64,000 bases of DNA from Aptenodytes patagonicus (lineage: Eukaryota > Chordata > Aves > Sphenisciformes > Spheniscidae). The first letter of the stretch is position 1, and each line of letters opens with the position of its first letter. The notes under the pieces were generated by a model. That model did no database searches. It was not told where the DNA came from and saw nothing but the letters and a program-made list of their open reading frames with translations. The position numbers and the translations under genes were made by a program. Location of the stretch: NCBI RefSeq assembly GCF_965638725.1, contig NC_134981.1, forward strand, positions 43,986,849 through 44,050,848, read 5' to 3'. This document shows positions 1 to 11,488 of the stretch, piece by piece.

Positions 1-943
1 TAATTTCAGATCTGTTTCACGTGCTGTCCTTGCAGGGTTTAATGTACATGATTAATCTTGAACACTGTCAAAGTGATTAGTGTTACATGAACTGGGATAT
101 GTTTTATTCGGGATCCTGAATGAACATAGACATGCTGTATTCTGTTACAGAGCTTTGCTCAATTGAAAATCTACCATGGTTTCAAAGAGTAATGTTTCAG
201 ATGCAGTAAACAACGTTAGCAGAAACAAGGATCTTGTTAAAGAAAATGTTCTTTCAGGCTACCGTCCCAGTGATCATAAAAGATATATGATGCAATAAAC
301 AAAATGAACCACAGGCAAGACAGGTCTATTAGATGACTAACCACTGATTGAGTTTTCCAGCACTCCTGGGCATTCTGTGAGAAAAAAATATTAATAAAAG
401 ATCCCTTTTAAATATAAGGTGGTTGTTTCTTTTTTTATTTTTATAGTGAGATCCAAGAACTGTATGAATTCCCCCTATTGGATGTTTGTGGTTTTGAATT
501 TTTTATGATACGGGAAGACAGGCAAACATTTGCTGTGATTGTCAAATGTCTTAAATCAAGTACAGAAAATGGAATATAACAGTTTCCGTGGCAACGCATT
601 GTAACCTAGTACCTCTGGATTATGAGCCAGCTCACATCTATGATCATTATATGTTGACAAAGCATAAATTGAGCCTAGAAGCATTCATTTGAGAGATAAA
701 ACTGGAATGTTGAGCTAAGTTATAATAGTGTTTAAATATTTCCAAGGTAGTGGCAGCAAATCAATGATAGTTATGTTGCCATTTACGTAAAGTTAATAAA
801 CTAAATGAAAACACTTTTATTTTCAAGCCTTTCAGGAAAGATGGTGTAACGAATATGCACACCTCTAAACCTGCAAATAGTAATTGACATGTATTCCATG
901 ATGATAAAGGAAATACAGCAGGACTAATTATATAGCATGATAT
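1..943. other. Non-coding 5' flank, nothing recognised
   Basis: AT-rich single-copy-looking sequence with no convincing reading frame, splice-bounded exon or recognisable repeat. It lies upstream of the ZNF608 exons and may be intergenic or part of an upstream intron. Confidence 0.5.
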
Positions 944-1493
944 TGTCGTGGTTTAACCTCAGTCAGCAACTGAGCACCACGCAGCCGCTTGCTCACTCCC
1001 CCCCCACACCGGTGGGATGGGGGAGAGAATTGGAAGAGCACAAGTGAGAAAAACTCATGGGTTGAGATAAAAACAGTTTAATAATTGAAATAAAATGATA
1101 ATAATAATAATATGATAATAATAATAATACACAAAGCAAGTGATGCACAGTACAATTGCTCACCACCCGCCAACCGATGCCCAGACAGTCCCCGAGCAGC
1201 GGCCCCCCCCCGGCCAGCTTTCCCCCAGTTTATGTACTGAGCATGACGTCACGTAGTATGGAATGTCCCTTTGGCCAGTTTGGCTGTGCCCCCTCCCAGC
1301 TTCTTGTGCACCTCCAGCCTTCTCAGTCGGTAGAGCATGGGAAACTAAAAAGTCCTTGGCTAGTGTAAGCATTACCTAGCAACAACTAAAACATCGGTGT
1401 GTTATCAACTTTGTTCTCCTCCTAAATCCAAAACACAGCATTGTACCAGCTACTAGGAAGGAAATTAACTCTATCCCTGCCAAAACCAGGACA
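944..1493 (-). mobile_element. ERVL-type solo LTR with 5-bp target duplication
   Basis: The plus strand starts TGTCGTGGTTTAACC and ends AAAACCAGGACA, so the element begins TGTCCTGG on the minus strand and ends CA. It is flanked by GATAT at 939-943 and GATAT at 1494-1498, a perfect 5-bp target duplication typical of class III/ERVL integrases. It contains an ATTAAA-type polyadenylation signal followed by an (ATA)n tract, seen as a TAAT-rich stretch near 1080-1135. It belongs to the same family as the three LTRs of the 52922-60418 provirus, sharing long near-identical blocks. No internal sequence is attached, so this is a solo LTR left by LTR-LTR recombination. Confidence 0.9.
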
Positions 1494-3540
1494 GATATAC
1501 AAAACATTTTAATGAAATAATGTGATTTTGATTTGCAGTTGTTTGACAGAAGTCTGGAAAAAAGAACAAATATTAAAACTCCCATTTAATAAGATCATCT
1601 CCCTCTTCAGTGCACTATCTGCCCATTGGACTTTTTGTAGGACAACTATGGAGCACTAAAAGAAAAAAGAGGAAATTAACTTTGTTAGCAGAACTTATGT
1701 ATGCCTATCATCACCACATATATTTCAAAACCAAAAAGGTGATTTCTTTGTCTGGTTTTCACAACTGAATAATAATTGACCAAAACAATAAAAAATGATA
1801 ATCGATCTAAGTGCTTCTCGCTATTACTACTAGTATTCAGTTCTATATCAGAACAGAAGCTCTTGCAGCTCTAGGTCCCAGTTCACAGAGGGCCTGATAC
1901 CAGTGTGGAAAGCCCAATGGCAGGCACGTTGGACCTATCGCACATTCTCTACAAAGCTGCTCTGAAAACCTGCAGATGTCCCCTGTGCTGCCTGGATGGT
2001 GTGGTAAAATACCTTCACAAAGCAATGGAAAATTGTGCTGTACGTGTGCTGGAAGTCTGATCCTTCCATCTTGCTGTGCGTGCACAGAAACCATGTCCCA
2101 TGCCTTTCAATTATTTGGGACCATCCTGCTTCTAGAGAGGGCCCAGTTTTTTAGTCTGTGGCTTTTCTCTATGAAAATTAATATCTCTGAACTTTTTTGG
2201 AAATCTAGTGGATTATCAGCAGACATGAATGGCTATTCATCTTACCTCTCTGAATCAACAAAATCCCTGCCATTCAAAGGCTTTGGTGTAACCTTCTTTA
2301 AGTCCATGTGTCTTGAATATTGCCTTTACATTGCTGCCAGAATTTAAAGAACAGACTTGGTAGGATAGCTCCTAAACATAGATTTGTATTCCCTGGAACT
2401 CTGGACCATACAGCTCAGGGGGCTACTTAAAGAAAATTGATTGTTATCCTTTTAGTTGCAAAAAATCAGATTTGACCATCTGTAACTAATGCAGAGGGCC
2501 AATTCAATAAACATGCAGCAACTTTGGGAACAATGGAAGCATATGCACAGCTATTTAAAACTTTGGAGTCTAGTATGTGAATGAATAAATACTTCTTAAA
2601 ATGCAGGGGTTTTTTTCTTCGCTAGATAGCAACAACTTTGTAGGAATTCCTATAACATTTTGTAAAAAGGTCTTGCCAATTGCAGAAACAAGTGACTTAA
2701 AGAGGTTTGCCTGGCAGAACACACCAACTCCTTCACAATGATTATTATATAAATATCAATTTGAAGACCTTTGAAAATACAAGCTTCTTGGACTTTTTTA
2801 TGAAGGACTATTGCTGTGACATATCTTAATGTCTATAAATAGTGCAACAAGTGCTCTAATTCTGACTGTCACTACGCTTTACACATTTTGACATTTTCTG
2901 TGGTTTAGGTAAAAATACAGAACTGGCTTTCATTCAAATATAGTGAAGCTGGAATTCATTGTTTTGAAGAGCATACACATTCTGTGGGTACCTGAAGGGC
3001 AATGCCAATTCCTTAAAGGACTGGGGGAAAGTTAAAATGAGCCAGCCAGTTACATGCATTTTTGGAAAATTGTGTGCAGGCCAGAGATACTTACAAGAAG
3101 TTCAATGATTCACTGAATGATATATTATACTTGAAAAGAATCTTCAGTACAGAAGGAACAAAATGGTATTTAAACATTAGAGGCATGTAGTTCTTTCAGT
3201 TTTACCAGTTGTCTACCATAAATACCCTCCAAGAGAGGATGAAGAATTGGCAATTAATCATTGTCATTCTAATATGGGCACAGTCAGACCATGCCTTTTT
3301 TTCTGTAAGGTACAATGGCAAAAGTAGAAGATGATGGAAAAGTAGAATCTCTGTGCAGCAGATTACCATTGAAACAAACCACTTTTCTCCTGATCTTTCC
3401 ATGATCCGAACACAGTGTCTGTCGGTTGAATCTCTCTGCTTTAGACAGAATAAGCATCCTACTTGGATTGTTCCTCCTGTATGAGCATCTATCTTGGGTG
3501 CTATATCTGTCATCAATGGCCGACACGTGCTTCACTTTGT
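1494..3540. other. Non-coding, nothing recognised
   Basis: AT-rich sequence with scattered short reading frames that show no family signature and no plausible splice structure. I see no repeat family I can name. Confidence 0.5.
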
Positions 3541-4037
3541 TGTGCGATTTGGTATACTGCTTATATAGAACTTGTTTAGCATAACTTGCTTAGCATTAGT
3601 AGCTAAATTTGCTGAAGCCTTAGGCTGCAAGCTGTGAACTTTCACCTAGATATGTTGAACTTTTACCCAGTTAAGTAAAAGAAGGCCCCAGAGCCGGTTC
3701 AAGCCGGAAGATAAGGAAGCTACAATCTCAGCAGAAGCTGCAACCTTAGAGATAAGAAAAGAAACGGCCCACCTATAGACAATGAAGGGACCCAGTGAAG
3801 AACGGGAAGACCCCAGACCTTAATATTACTATTGGTCCGAACTGTCGCGTGAGGGGTGGGGAACTTAGATTGTAAGGGTATAATTGCCCAGGGATTTCTT
3901 TGTTCGGGGTCCCTCTTCGGAGGCACCCAGCTCAAGCTGTAGCGCTACTAATAAAAAGTACTTTTATAGAGGAATCTATCTTTCGGCTTATCAATTCAGC
4001 AGAAACCTAGAGTCGAACCCTGTTAAGGTGGCTGGCA
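3541..4037 (+). mobile_element. Unclassified retroviral LTR
   Basis: This block starts TGTGCGATTTGG and has LTR-like organisation: a promoter-like stretch with GTATAATT near 3878, a polyadenylation signal AATAAA near 3951, and a short GT-rich and TTC-rich downstream part. The compositional change from its AT-rich surroundings is sharp. The right boundary is approximate, because CA ends exist at both 4004 and 4037. I could not find a target duplication, so class and exact limits are unsure. Confidence 0.5.
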
Positions 4038-4465
4038 TGCGTAATTTCCATATCAATTTTCCATAGCAGAAGTCCTTTTCCTCTGTGTTCTACTGTTATA
4101 TTGGATCTCCATAGTTGCACTTGTGTTGCATCTTCTCTGCATTTTGCTAATTATAAGGTGACTTTGGAATTAATCAATCAGAGCTAGAATTTCTGGCTAG
4201 AATCTGAATTCAGTTTGAAGGTGAATTCTGAAGCATATTCTTGTCTAAACCAGGAATCCCATAATCCCAGATGAAGATAGATACCATTATAGTTCTCAAG
4301 ACAGTACTAAGTGTTCAAACACTATAGTGATGGAAAAAGTATAAAACCTATCCAGATTAGATAGCTATATATTCCTCAATTATGTTTCTAAGAAAAGAGA
4401 GGTTCGAAGAAAGAGAGCTATAAAGCCTGAACTTAGTATCAAGCATAGGCTTTCTTCAGTACAGG
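4038..4465. other. Non-coding spacer between LTRs
   Basis: AT-rich sequence with no reading frame or repeat that I recognise. Confidence 0.5.
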
Positions 4466-4905
4466 TGTATTGGGTTTACATGGTGAAGTGGGGGGGCGCT
4501 GCAGGGGTGGCCTCTGTGAGAAGAGGCCAGGGGCTGCCCTGTGCCGGACACAGCCAGTTCCAGCCAGATCCACAATGGACCTACTGCTGGCCAAAGCTGA
4601 ACCAATCAGTGAAGCTGGTGGCACCTCTGTGAAAACATATTTAAGAAAGGGCAAAATGCTGTGTAGTCAGTGAAGAGTGAGGAAAAAAAAGTGTGAGAAA
4701 CAGCAGCACAAACTCCAAGGTCAGAGAAGGATGTGGAGGAGGTGCTCCAGGCACCGGAGCACCCTGCAGCCCATGGAGAGGACCACAGTGGAGCAGGTAT
4801 TCCCTGCAGCTCATGGAGAGGACCACCCTGGAGCAGATATCCACACTGCAGCCCATGGAGGACCCCATGCCGGAGCAGGTGGTGGATATGCCATGAAGGA
4901 ACTGC
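4466..4905 (+). mobile_element. Avian LTR with internal tandem repeat, 3' end truncated
   Basis: It starts TGTATTGGGTTTACATGG and continues with a G-rich block, a CCAATCAG box near 4603 and an ACATATTTAAG TATA-like box near 4637. A fragment of the same family begins at 34930. The 3' end is not a clean CA terminus, so the copy is probably truncated. The frames crossing it are repeat-derived and not genes. Confidence 0.65.
4764..4886 (+). repeat. Three 40-42 bp tandem units inside the LTR
   Basis: Units begin with CTGCAGC at 4764, 4804 and 4846 and share CATGGAGAGGACCAC followed by GGAGCAG. A diverged version of the same repeat occurs in the LTR at 32938-33669. Confidence 0.75.
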
Positions 4906-5530
4906 TGTTGTAAATTTTAGGGTGATTCCTGGACTGTATTACTTTAAGCAGATACTTGTGATTTCAGTGATAGGATCAAGTATTCTTTGATGCTCCTCAG
5001 CGGTGTTAGCAGTCACAAATTTTAGTTTCAGTGACAGTGGTTGAAACATTCCTCAGGGATCTAGTTCTTTTTGGGAGACTGTTTCAAAGTGGCATCTTAG
5101 TTACTTGCCTTGTTTTACAGTTTGTTCTGCTTGTTCCATGATGGTACAAGTTCCACTGATCTTCTTCTGTGAAGTTGGCATGGGCCTGTTGCACTGTTGT
5201 ATTCAATTTTTTGTCTGAAGCGTACCTTCCTCAAAGTCAGTGGAGTTACCTGGAAGTAAAAGCAGAACATCATAATGGTGGAACAACTTGTTTGCCCATT
5301 AAATTCCCAATTAAACACATCATCGATCCAAATAATTTGTAAAGGCCAGTGCAAGGTTACGTAGTTTATGTTACTTAGGCAGAATAGTTTATAGCTGGCA
5401 TATCTGAACAAATGATTTGCAAAAGGGAAATGTATCCATACATTTTTAAAAGGCCAAACCAAATTCCACAGGAAAGCTTTAGATTGCAGGAACTGTTTAA
5501 GGTTGCCATATAATACATATTTAGAGACTT
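4906..5530. other. Non-coding spacer, nothing recognised
   Basis: AT-rich sequence between two LTRs. A minus-strand open stretch of about 115 codons has no family features. Confidence 0.45.
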
Positions 5531-6114
5531 TGTGCTGGTTTTGGCTGGGATAGAGTTACATTTCTTCATAGTAGCTAGTATGGGGCTATGTTTTGGATTT
5601 GTGCTGAAAACAGTGTTGATAATACAGGGATGTTTTCGTTATTGCTGAGCAGTGCTTACACAGCGTCAAGGCCTTTTCTGCCTCTCACACTGCCCCACCA
5701 GTGAGTAGGCTGGGGGTGCACAAGAAGTTGGGAGGGGACACAGCTGGGACAGCTGACCCCAACTGACTAAAGGGATATTCCATACCATATGACGTCATGC
5801 TCAACATATAAAGCTGGGGGAAGAAGAAGGAAGGGGGGGACGTTCGGAGTTACGGCGTTTTGTCTTCCCAAGTAACCGTTACGCGTGATGGAGCCCTGCT
5901 TTCCTGGAGATGGCTGAACACCTGCCTGCCGATGGGAAGTAGTGAATTAATTCCTTGGCTTGCTTTGCTTGCGTGCGTGGCTTTTGCTTTACTTATTAAA
6001 CTGTCTTTATCTCAACCCACAAGTTTTCTCACTTTTACTCTCCCCCTTCCCACTGGGGTGAGTGAGCGAGCAGCTGTGTGGTGCTTAGTTGCTGGCTAGG
6101 GCTAAATCACGACA
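5531..6114 (+). mobile_element. ERVL-type solo LTR, diverged subfamily
   Basis: It starts TGTGCTGGTTTTGGCTGGGATAGAG and ends CTAAATCACGACA. It is homologous along its length to the LTRs at 944 and 52922-60418, sharing the ATGACGTCATGCTCA CRE-like core (near 5790), the ATTAAACTG polyadenylation region (near 5996) and the TCTCAACCCAC segment. It differs in the middle, where a CGTTCGGAGTTACGG-like block replaces the GC-rich one. I found no matching target duplication, so it may be old or slightly end-trimmed. Confidence 0.8.
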
Positions 6115-7984
6115 GCTGTGTCGCACCAGGGCCTTCACAGGGGCTGGTCTCACACTCAGGCCTTCACATAGGCCAGACCAGCAAACTTCCCTCATGGTAT
6201 TTCTTGTTGTAATATGTATGAGCTGTGTGGTTTTTTGTTTTGGTTTTTTTTTGTTTTCTTTTTGTAATCACTTCAAAATATAATGTGATCAAGGGCCTGG
6301 TTGGCAATGAACTTATCAGAACTAATGAACCCTTCATTATCAGCTCCTGAAGGAGAAGTATTTTTACACCGGGGAAATGGAGCATGATTTTCTCCAGGCT
6401 GTTTTAAGGCCTTCCAAGGTAGTGTGTGCTGGCTACCCCACAGCCTTCAGTGTAGGGCAGGAAAGGCAACCATTAGTTGGGGTTCACAGGACCAGGAGCT
6501 GAGCGCTGCCTCTGAAGGACCCTTTTGTTGTGGCCCAGCTGCTGCAGCACAGTGAGATACTGCATCATGGGCAGCTTTTACACCCCAAATTGTGTCACCT
6601 TCCATCGTGGCCCTGCAGTGAGCAAGTTTAGGTGTTTTTACTCCTCCACAAATTCTCCACTAATCACCCCTTTGATGGAAAGTGTGTAACAAAGGGATGC
6701 TGATGCCCATAATTTGCTCAGCTGGATGAAATCCAAACATATATTTTTTCACACTGTCATGCGCATGCAGGACATCATTGTAAATTTCACGCTTTAACTT
6801 CTTGCTGGAAACCATGACTTGGGCAATGTTTGTGTTTGACAAGAAAAACATCCCCTAATCAATTTTTACATGAAGATAATTTCGAACAAGATTAAAAAAA
6901 GAAAAAAGAAAATCATACCCACCCAGGCTCGAAGGGAAGGCAGTTTCCACACGGGCATCAACAGCCGCAAGTGGCAGGTGCCGGCGTGGGGCAGGAGCAG
7001 CCCCCCCGCCTCCCCGTCCCAGGTGGTAGCAGCGGCTCTCGTCCCCACCCCCACAACTGCACCTGCAGTTTGCAAAGGGTTAAACGCAATTTGCGGTGGT
7101 GTAGCATAATGGCTCCCAACCTAAACAAAAGGAATGATTAAGGGGTATAATATAAGGGGTATATTTTCGAGCTACACAAAGCCCGATAGGGAAGATTTGT
7201 GTTACTAATGTCTGTGAAAAGATGTTCACGTGGTAGTTGTATGGTCGCTTGCATTTACAGTTCAGTGTTCGCAGCAGTAAATCAGGAGCCTGGAAACAAA
7301 AGGGTTATTTTCTGCCCCCCCTCCTTCTGAAAATAAATAAAAAAGAAAGAATAAAACCCGACCTGCCCAACTTAAGCCATATTGTAAAAATGAACATGAA
7401 ATAAAATATGAGAGGAGGGGAACAGGGTTTATCTAAGAAATAGGGCTGATCTGAACGTACTGCAGCATCTCAGTATCCCTCAAAGCAGAGATAGGGGTGT
7501 TGCCTTACCCTGAAAACCTCTTCAGCCCCTTCCTTTAGACGGCTTGCTTTTCTCCTGCACTAAGCATGAAAATAATATCACATATATTACCAGCCCTCTC
7601 TCGCTGGGTCCAAGCTGTTATAATTTGAATTATGGGGCATTTAAAAATTTTGAGTGAGATTCGAAGTTGTATCTTTGAAACCGGCACAGAAAAATCATTC
7701 CTCATCACTTTGAAAACTGCCCTGAAATTAAATTAAAACAAAATGGAGTCTTCCTCCCAACGCGTGAGTCTTGGCAGAGCTACTCTCCACCTTGATTTTC
7801 TATTTTTTTCCTTCTCTTTTTTTTTTAAGTATAAACATTATATAGAATAATACAGCAACTGAAATGGGAAACATGATTTGTATCTCGCTGCAGCAGGATG
7901 CTGCCTACTATAACACTCAGCGTAAACTGAGTTGCAAAATGCGGAGCTGTGTGCGTATTTCTGCCTCTCACCCCTGCCAGAAGA
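6115..7984. other. Non-coding, upstream of candidate promoter
   Basis: Mostly AT-rich with T-rich runs (6230-6262) and a short GC-rich patch at 6960-7060. No supported gene. The sequence from 7860 on becomes more balanced in composition toward the candidate promoter. Confidence 0.45.
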
Positions 7985-8375
7985 CAGAAGGAGTGGCGGA
8001 CCAATCAGAGCGCCCTGTTTCATAAGAACTGGTCTCTGATTGGCTGTGTGGGAAAGGGTATTGAGAACAAAGAGAATTCTCTTTCAGGTACCCAACTGGA
8101 GCTGGCTTTTACTCCTCCTTCTTCGCTCTTGGTTGTTGCTGCTCATTGCTGCCATAAGGTAGCTTGTTGTGTAGTGTGTGTATTGTGTGCAGTGTGTACA
8201 GGGGGATTTTGTTTTAAGAAAGGAAGGTTCATGGTATTTGGTGCTCTCTTTTTCCAAACACAATAAATCTGTTGAAGACATTAGAATTTTTTTTTCCAAA
8301 AAATAAAAAGCGGCTGCAACAAAAAAACACTCAATGCAGTTAGAAGGAAAAGGTCAACTCGATCCAATACAGATC
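7985..8375 (+). promoter_or_regulatory. ZNF608: Candidate ZNF608 promoter and non-coding first exon
   Basis: Two CCAAT boxes lie in opposite orientation, CCAATCAG at 8001 and ATTGG at 8039-8043, about 35 bp apart. No strong TATA box follows. A strong consensus splice donor, GATC|GTAAGTA, has its GT at 8376-8377, with no in-frame coding signal upstream. This arrangement would suit a TATA-less promoter with a non-coding exon spliced to the acceptor at 11317-11318. It is inference only. A second good donor, AAAG|GTAAGC, lies at 10386 and may be the real one. Confidence 0.3.
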
Positions 8376-11318
8376 GTAAGTACAGTTGTGTGGTGTGTCT
8401 ATAGCACTTTTTAAATGCAAGGGCGAGTGTTAAGAGTTTTGGGCGTTGAAACAGCTAGGGTTTTTTTTTGGGGGGGGGGGCGTTAATAAAGAAAAACAAA
8501 GATTCCCACAAGCAGGATGAGTTATTTGAGGGAAATGAGAGGGTGAAAGCACTATAGACACAAATCATACTTGGCAGTGCACTCGGGGGTTGTAAAAACA
8601 TTGGTGCCTTTTTGGGGGTTTTATCTAACTAAGAGGGGAAAAAAAAAGTGACACAATTATAGATAAGTCTTCATTACATCATCCCCCCAAGAGCAAGAAA
8701 CTTGCTAATAGGAGTGATGGGATACAGACAGATCTCGGTGGCACAGGAGCTATTTCTTGTGTCACATGTTAATACCAGAAATGTAAGGCTAAAGCCAGAG
8801 GGTAGAGTTGACCATTTGTTACTGGTGTCTTGAACGTTTCCTCCCGACGTCTCCTACCAAGCAAGCCCCAAACTGTCCCGTCGTGGTCACAGAGGCTGGC
8901 TCAGGGCTATCAAATATCGAGTTACCCGTCTTGAGGCAAGAGGACATAAAGACCTCGAAATACCTCCCCCCCCCCGCCATATCTCCTTTCTGAACTACTA
9001 CAAATTGCAGATAAGTCGAGGAAATGCTTATAATTTGTTTCTCTAAAACATATGCTTTGCCATGACGCACCCCCCCCCCCCCCAAACCAAAACAAAAAAC
9101 CAAAACAAAAAACTTCAGGGATCCCCTTTGCTGAGGAAGAAAATGCTTCATCTCCTAACTTGTAGCGGTTGGGGGGAAGGCCGGGGAGAGAGACCTTAGA
9201 GGTTGTGTGTGTGGGTGGGGAAGTTGTTTGGTTTTGTTTGGGTTTTTTAGATCAGATCAGTATTTATTTGATATGCTTGTCACCCTTTTTTGTTCTCACG
9301 ACAACCAATTGAGCCTGTGAGCCTCACGTGATGCGAGAGACCTGAACTGTAACGGAACCACCGCTCCTCAGGGGTTGGCGGTTGCTGGCACGAACGCTCC
9401 TCCCCACTGCCTCGTCACCGACTATTCATTACGGCTTTCAGTTTCCCGACACCGGCTAATTAAAAATACTAAGCTAAAGTCTGAGACCGTCTGACTTGCG
9501 GGAGTGGGGGGAGCAGATGAGCTGGCGGAGGAAGGGGAGAAGAAATAGACTATAAGGTTTCCTGAAAGAATAAGGGGGGGAACGATCTGTCCCGAAAAAA
9601 GGTCGTCTGTTTTCTCTCTTTGGATTCTATAATTACTGAATTACTTACTATATGACTGATTAGCCCAAGCTCCCGATTTTTTAAAATTATTTTTATAGAC
9701 AGCAATTTGGAACTCTTATCTGTGCGTATGCTTTTTAAAAAACGTTTATTGGGGGGGGAAGACACCCCCCCTCCCAAATTGTATCATTGGGAAAATGTAC
9801 TTCGAGAGCACACTCTCCTTTCTTCATCTCCACAATGTGTTTTGATAACCGGTTTATCTGATCAGTGATTTCCCCTCCTCCTCTTCCTCAGCCTCCCCCC
9901 CCACCCCGCCTCCTCTTTCCCTCCGTTTCCCCTCAAGTTAGTTCAAAAAAATCAGATCTGTCAGGACAGACGAAAAAAAATGCCACTCCCCAACAGGCGG
10001 AATCCAGCCCAGATTTTCAGTCCTTTCTTCTTGTTTTTTTTCCTTCCTCCCTTTCACTAATTTATCCCGATGTTAGCACATTTTGTCTTAACACCCGGAC
10101 GCCTGTAGGTTTGATCCATGGATCATTACTTGCTGATCAGGATGACTCTGAGGTCCAGGGCTTTTTTTAAGCAAGGAAGAAAAACTGAAAGAAAAAAAGA
10201 CTTCTGATCTGTGCCCCAAAGTAGAGGGAGATATGTTATTGACTGATTTATACTGGCTGAGATGTTACTTGCTTTCTACTTCTTGATCACTTGCTCTTTA
10301 AGTAAAATGAGGCACAGAATTGTTGCTGAGACGAGTGGAAACAGCATTTTGATTTGCTGGTTTAATTAAAAAAAAAGGATTAAAGGTAAGCAATATGCCT
10401 ATATATGTATAAATATTTGGACAGTCGACTATAAAAGGGAGAGATCCCTTTAAAAATCATTTTAACTAAGCTTTGTCAAACATGCATTCATTCACAGTCA
10501 TTGAGGCCACCTTGGTGCAGATCAATTAAATGTATGTATGAATCAGTTTCCTGTAGAGTAAATAATACTATATTTAACAGACCTAACAATTTTGTGAACT
10601 AGGAGTACATTAGAACTGCTTTTAGAACTATTATCTTGATCATATTTTTAAAAGAAAGAAGACCTTTTTATTTCTTTTTTTTTTTTTAAACCTATGGGGT
10701 TTAATATGTTCCAGTAAACATTTGTATTTATAGGTTGTTGGTTTTTAACAGAAGCTGTATTGTGTCAAGGAAAACTAGGTTTCCCACTTTCCTTAGCGCC
10801 ACCTCTCCCCGCCCCCCCCCCCCCCCCCCGCCCCCAATTAAGTAGAAGGGGTAATAGATAATATAGCAAAGTCACAAAACTTCAAGGGTCTGGTTTAAAG
10901 CCACAAAATCCATGGAATGCACTGAAGAGTGAATCTGTCATTTCTTTTTTCTCTTTTGTGCCTAGGTGGTGGTCCAGGGGGTTAGATTACAACTTGTGCT
11001 CCAACAGCTAGGCACCAGCCCTAAGTCTGAGATTTGTGGATTTAAATCACATAGTTAATTTTTTGTGGGTTTTTTTTCTTTCTTTCTTTTTCTTTTTTTT
11101 GGACATGACTTTAAGAGCGATCGTGGATGTTGAGATACAACTAGATTCAAGATGCTCACTATAAAAGCATCACAGCCATTGCCTCCAGTTTAACAAACTT
11201 AAAAACAAACCTGTGAAAATACGGAACTATTTTGTTCCCTCTACCTTGTCCCCTTTTTATTAGTCATTATTCTGGTAACACCCAAACAAGAAACATTTGA
11301 CTTTTCCCCTTCTCGCAG
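8376..11318. other. Probable first intron or 5' regulatory DNA
   Basis: This is the immediate upstream region of the first coding exon. It contains homopolymer runs (G at about 8469-8480, C at about 9070-9083 and 10811-10836), a GC-richer island at 9290-9560 and an alternative splice donor at 10386. It ends in a good pyrimidine tract and the AG at 11317-11318. I see no coding frame or mobile element. Confidence 0.45.
9305..9331 (+). promoter_or_regulatory. CCAAT plus palindromic E-box
   Basis: CCAAT at about 9305-9309 is followed by the palindrome TCACGTGA at 9324-9331, a canonical bHLH-Zip (USF/MITF type) site. It lies in the GC-richer patch upstream of the ZNF608 coding exon. A function is not shown by sequence alone. 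Confidence 0.3.
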
Positions 11319-11478
11319 GAAAAGGTGGACATGGACTGCAGGGTATAAACCTAGACATACCTGGAGGAGGAAGATAAGAAGAGTTAAATTTAAAAAAGCC
11401 CAACGGAGATAAACGAATGTCCCCACATCTCCAAAGGAAAGTTCATCGGATTTTTATTCTGGAGATCTCATCTTCAGG
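11319..11478 (+). other. ZNF608: 5' untranslated part of ZNF608 coding exon
   Basis: The exon start is inferred from a strong acceptor: a pyrimidine-rich run ending CTTCTCGCAG with the AG at 11317-11318. The 160-nt leader contains two upstream ATGs (11331 and 11417). The main ATG at 11479 has an A at -3, a fair Kozak context. Confidence 0.6.
11331..11348 (+). CDS. Upstream ORF 1 (5 codons) in ZNF608 leader
   Basis: ATG followed by four codons and TAA. It is too short for a functional peptide but is of the kind that modulates downstream initiation. Its frame also supplies the stop in a hypothetical circular read-through of this exon. It depends on the exon model being right. Confidence 0.35.
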   Translation: MDCRV

Positions 11479-11488
11479 ATGTCAGTGA
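11417..11488 (+). CDS. Upstream ORF 2 overlapping the ZNF608 start
   Basis: A 23-codon frame opens at ATG 11417 (C at -3, weak context) and ends at TGA 11486-11488, past the main ATG at 11479 in another frame. Ribosomes that use it cannot start at the main ATG, so it would lower ZNF608 translation. This is seen in the sequence; translation is inferred. Confidence 0.35.
   Translation: MSPHLQRKVHRIFILEISSSGCQ

Noticed and set aside
1976..2347. 123-codon plus-strand frame
   Set aside because: No family features, no splice context and low-complexity-free but ordinary AT-rich flanks. Probably chance.
4466..6114. Two LTRs 600 bp apart taken as a small provirus
   Set aside because: They belong to different families and have no primer site, polypurine tract or viral gene between them.
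7949..8266. 105-codon plus-strand frame in the candidate promoter
   Set aside because: It has no recognisable domain and overlaps the CCAAT boxes and poor codon patterns. I treat it as chance.
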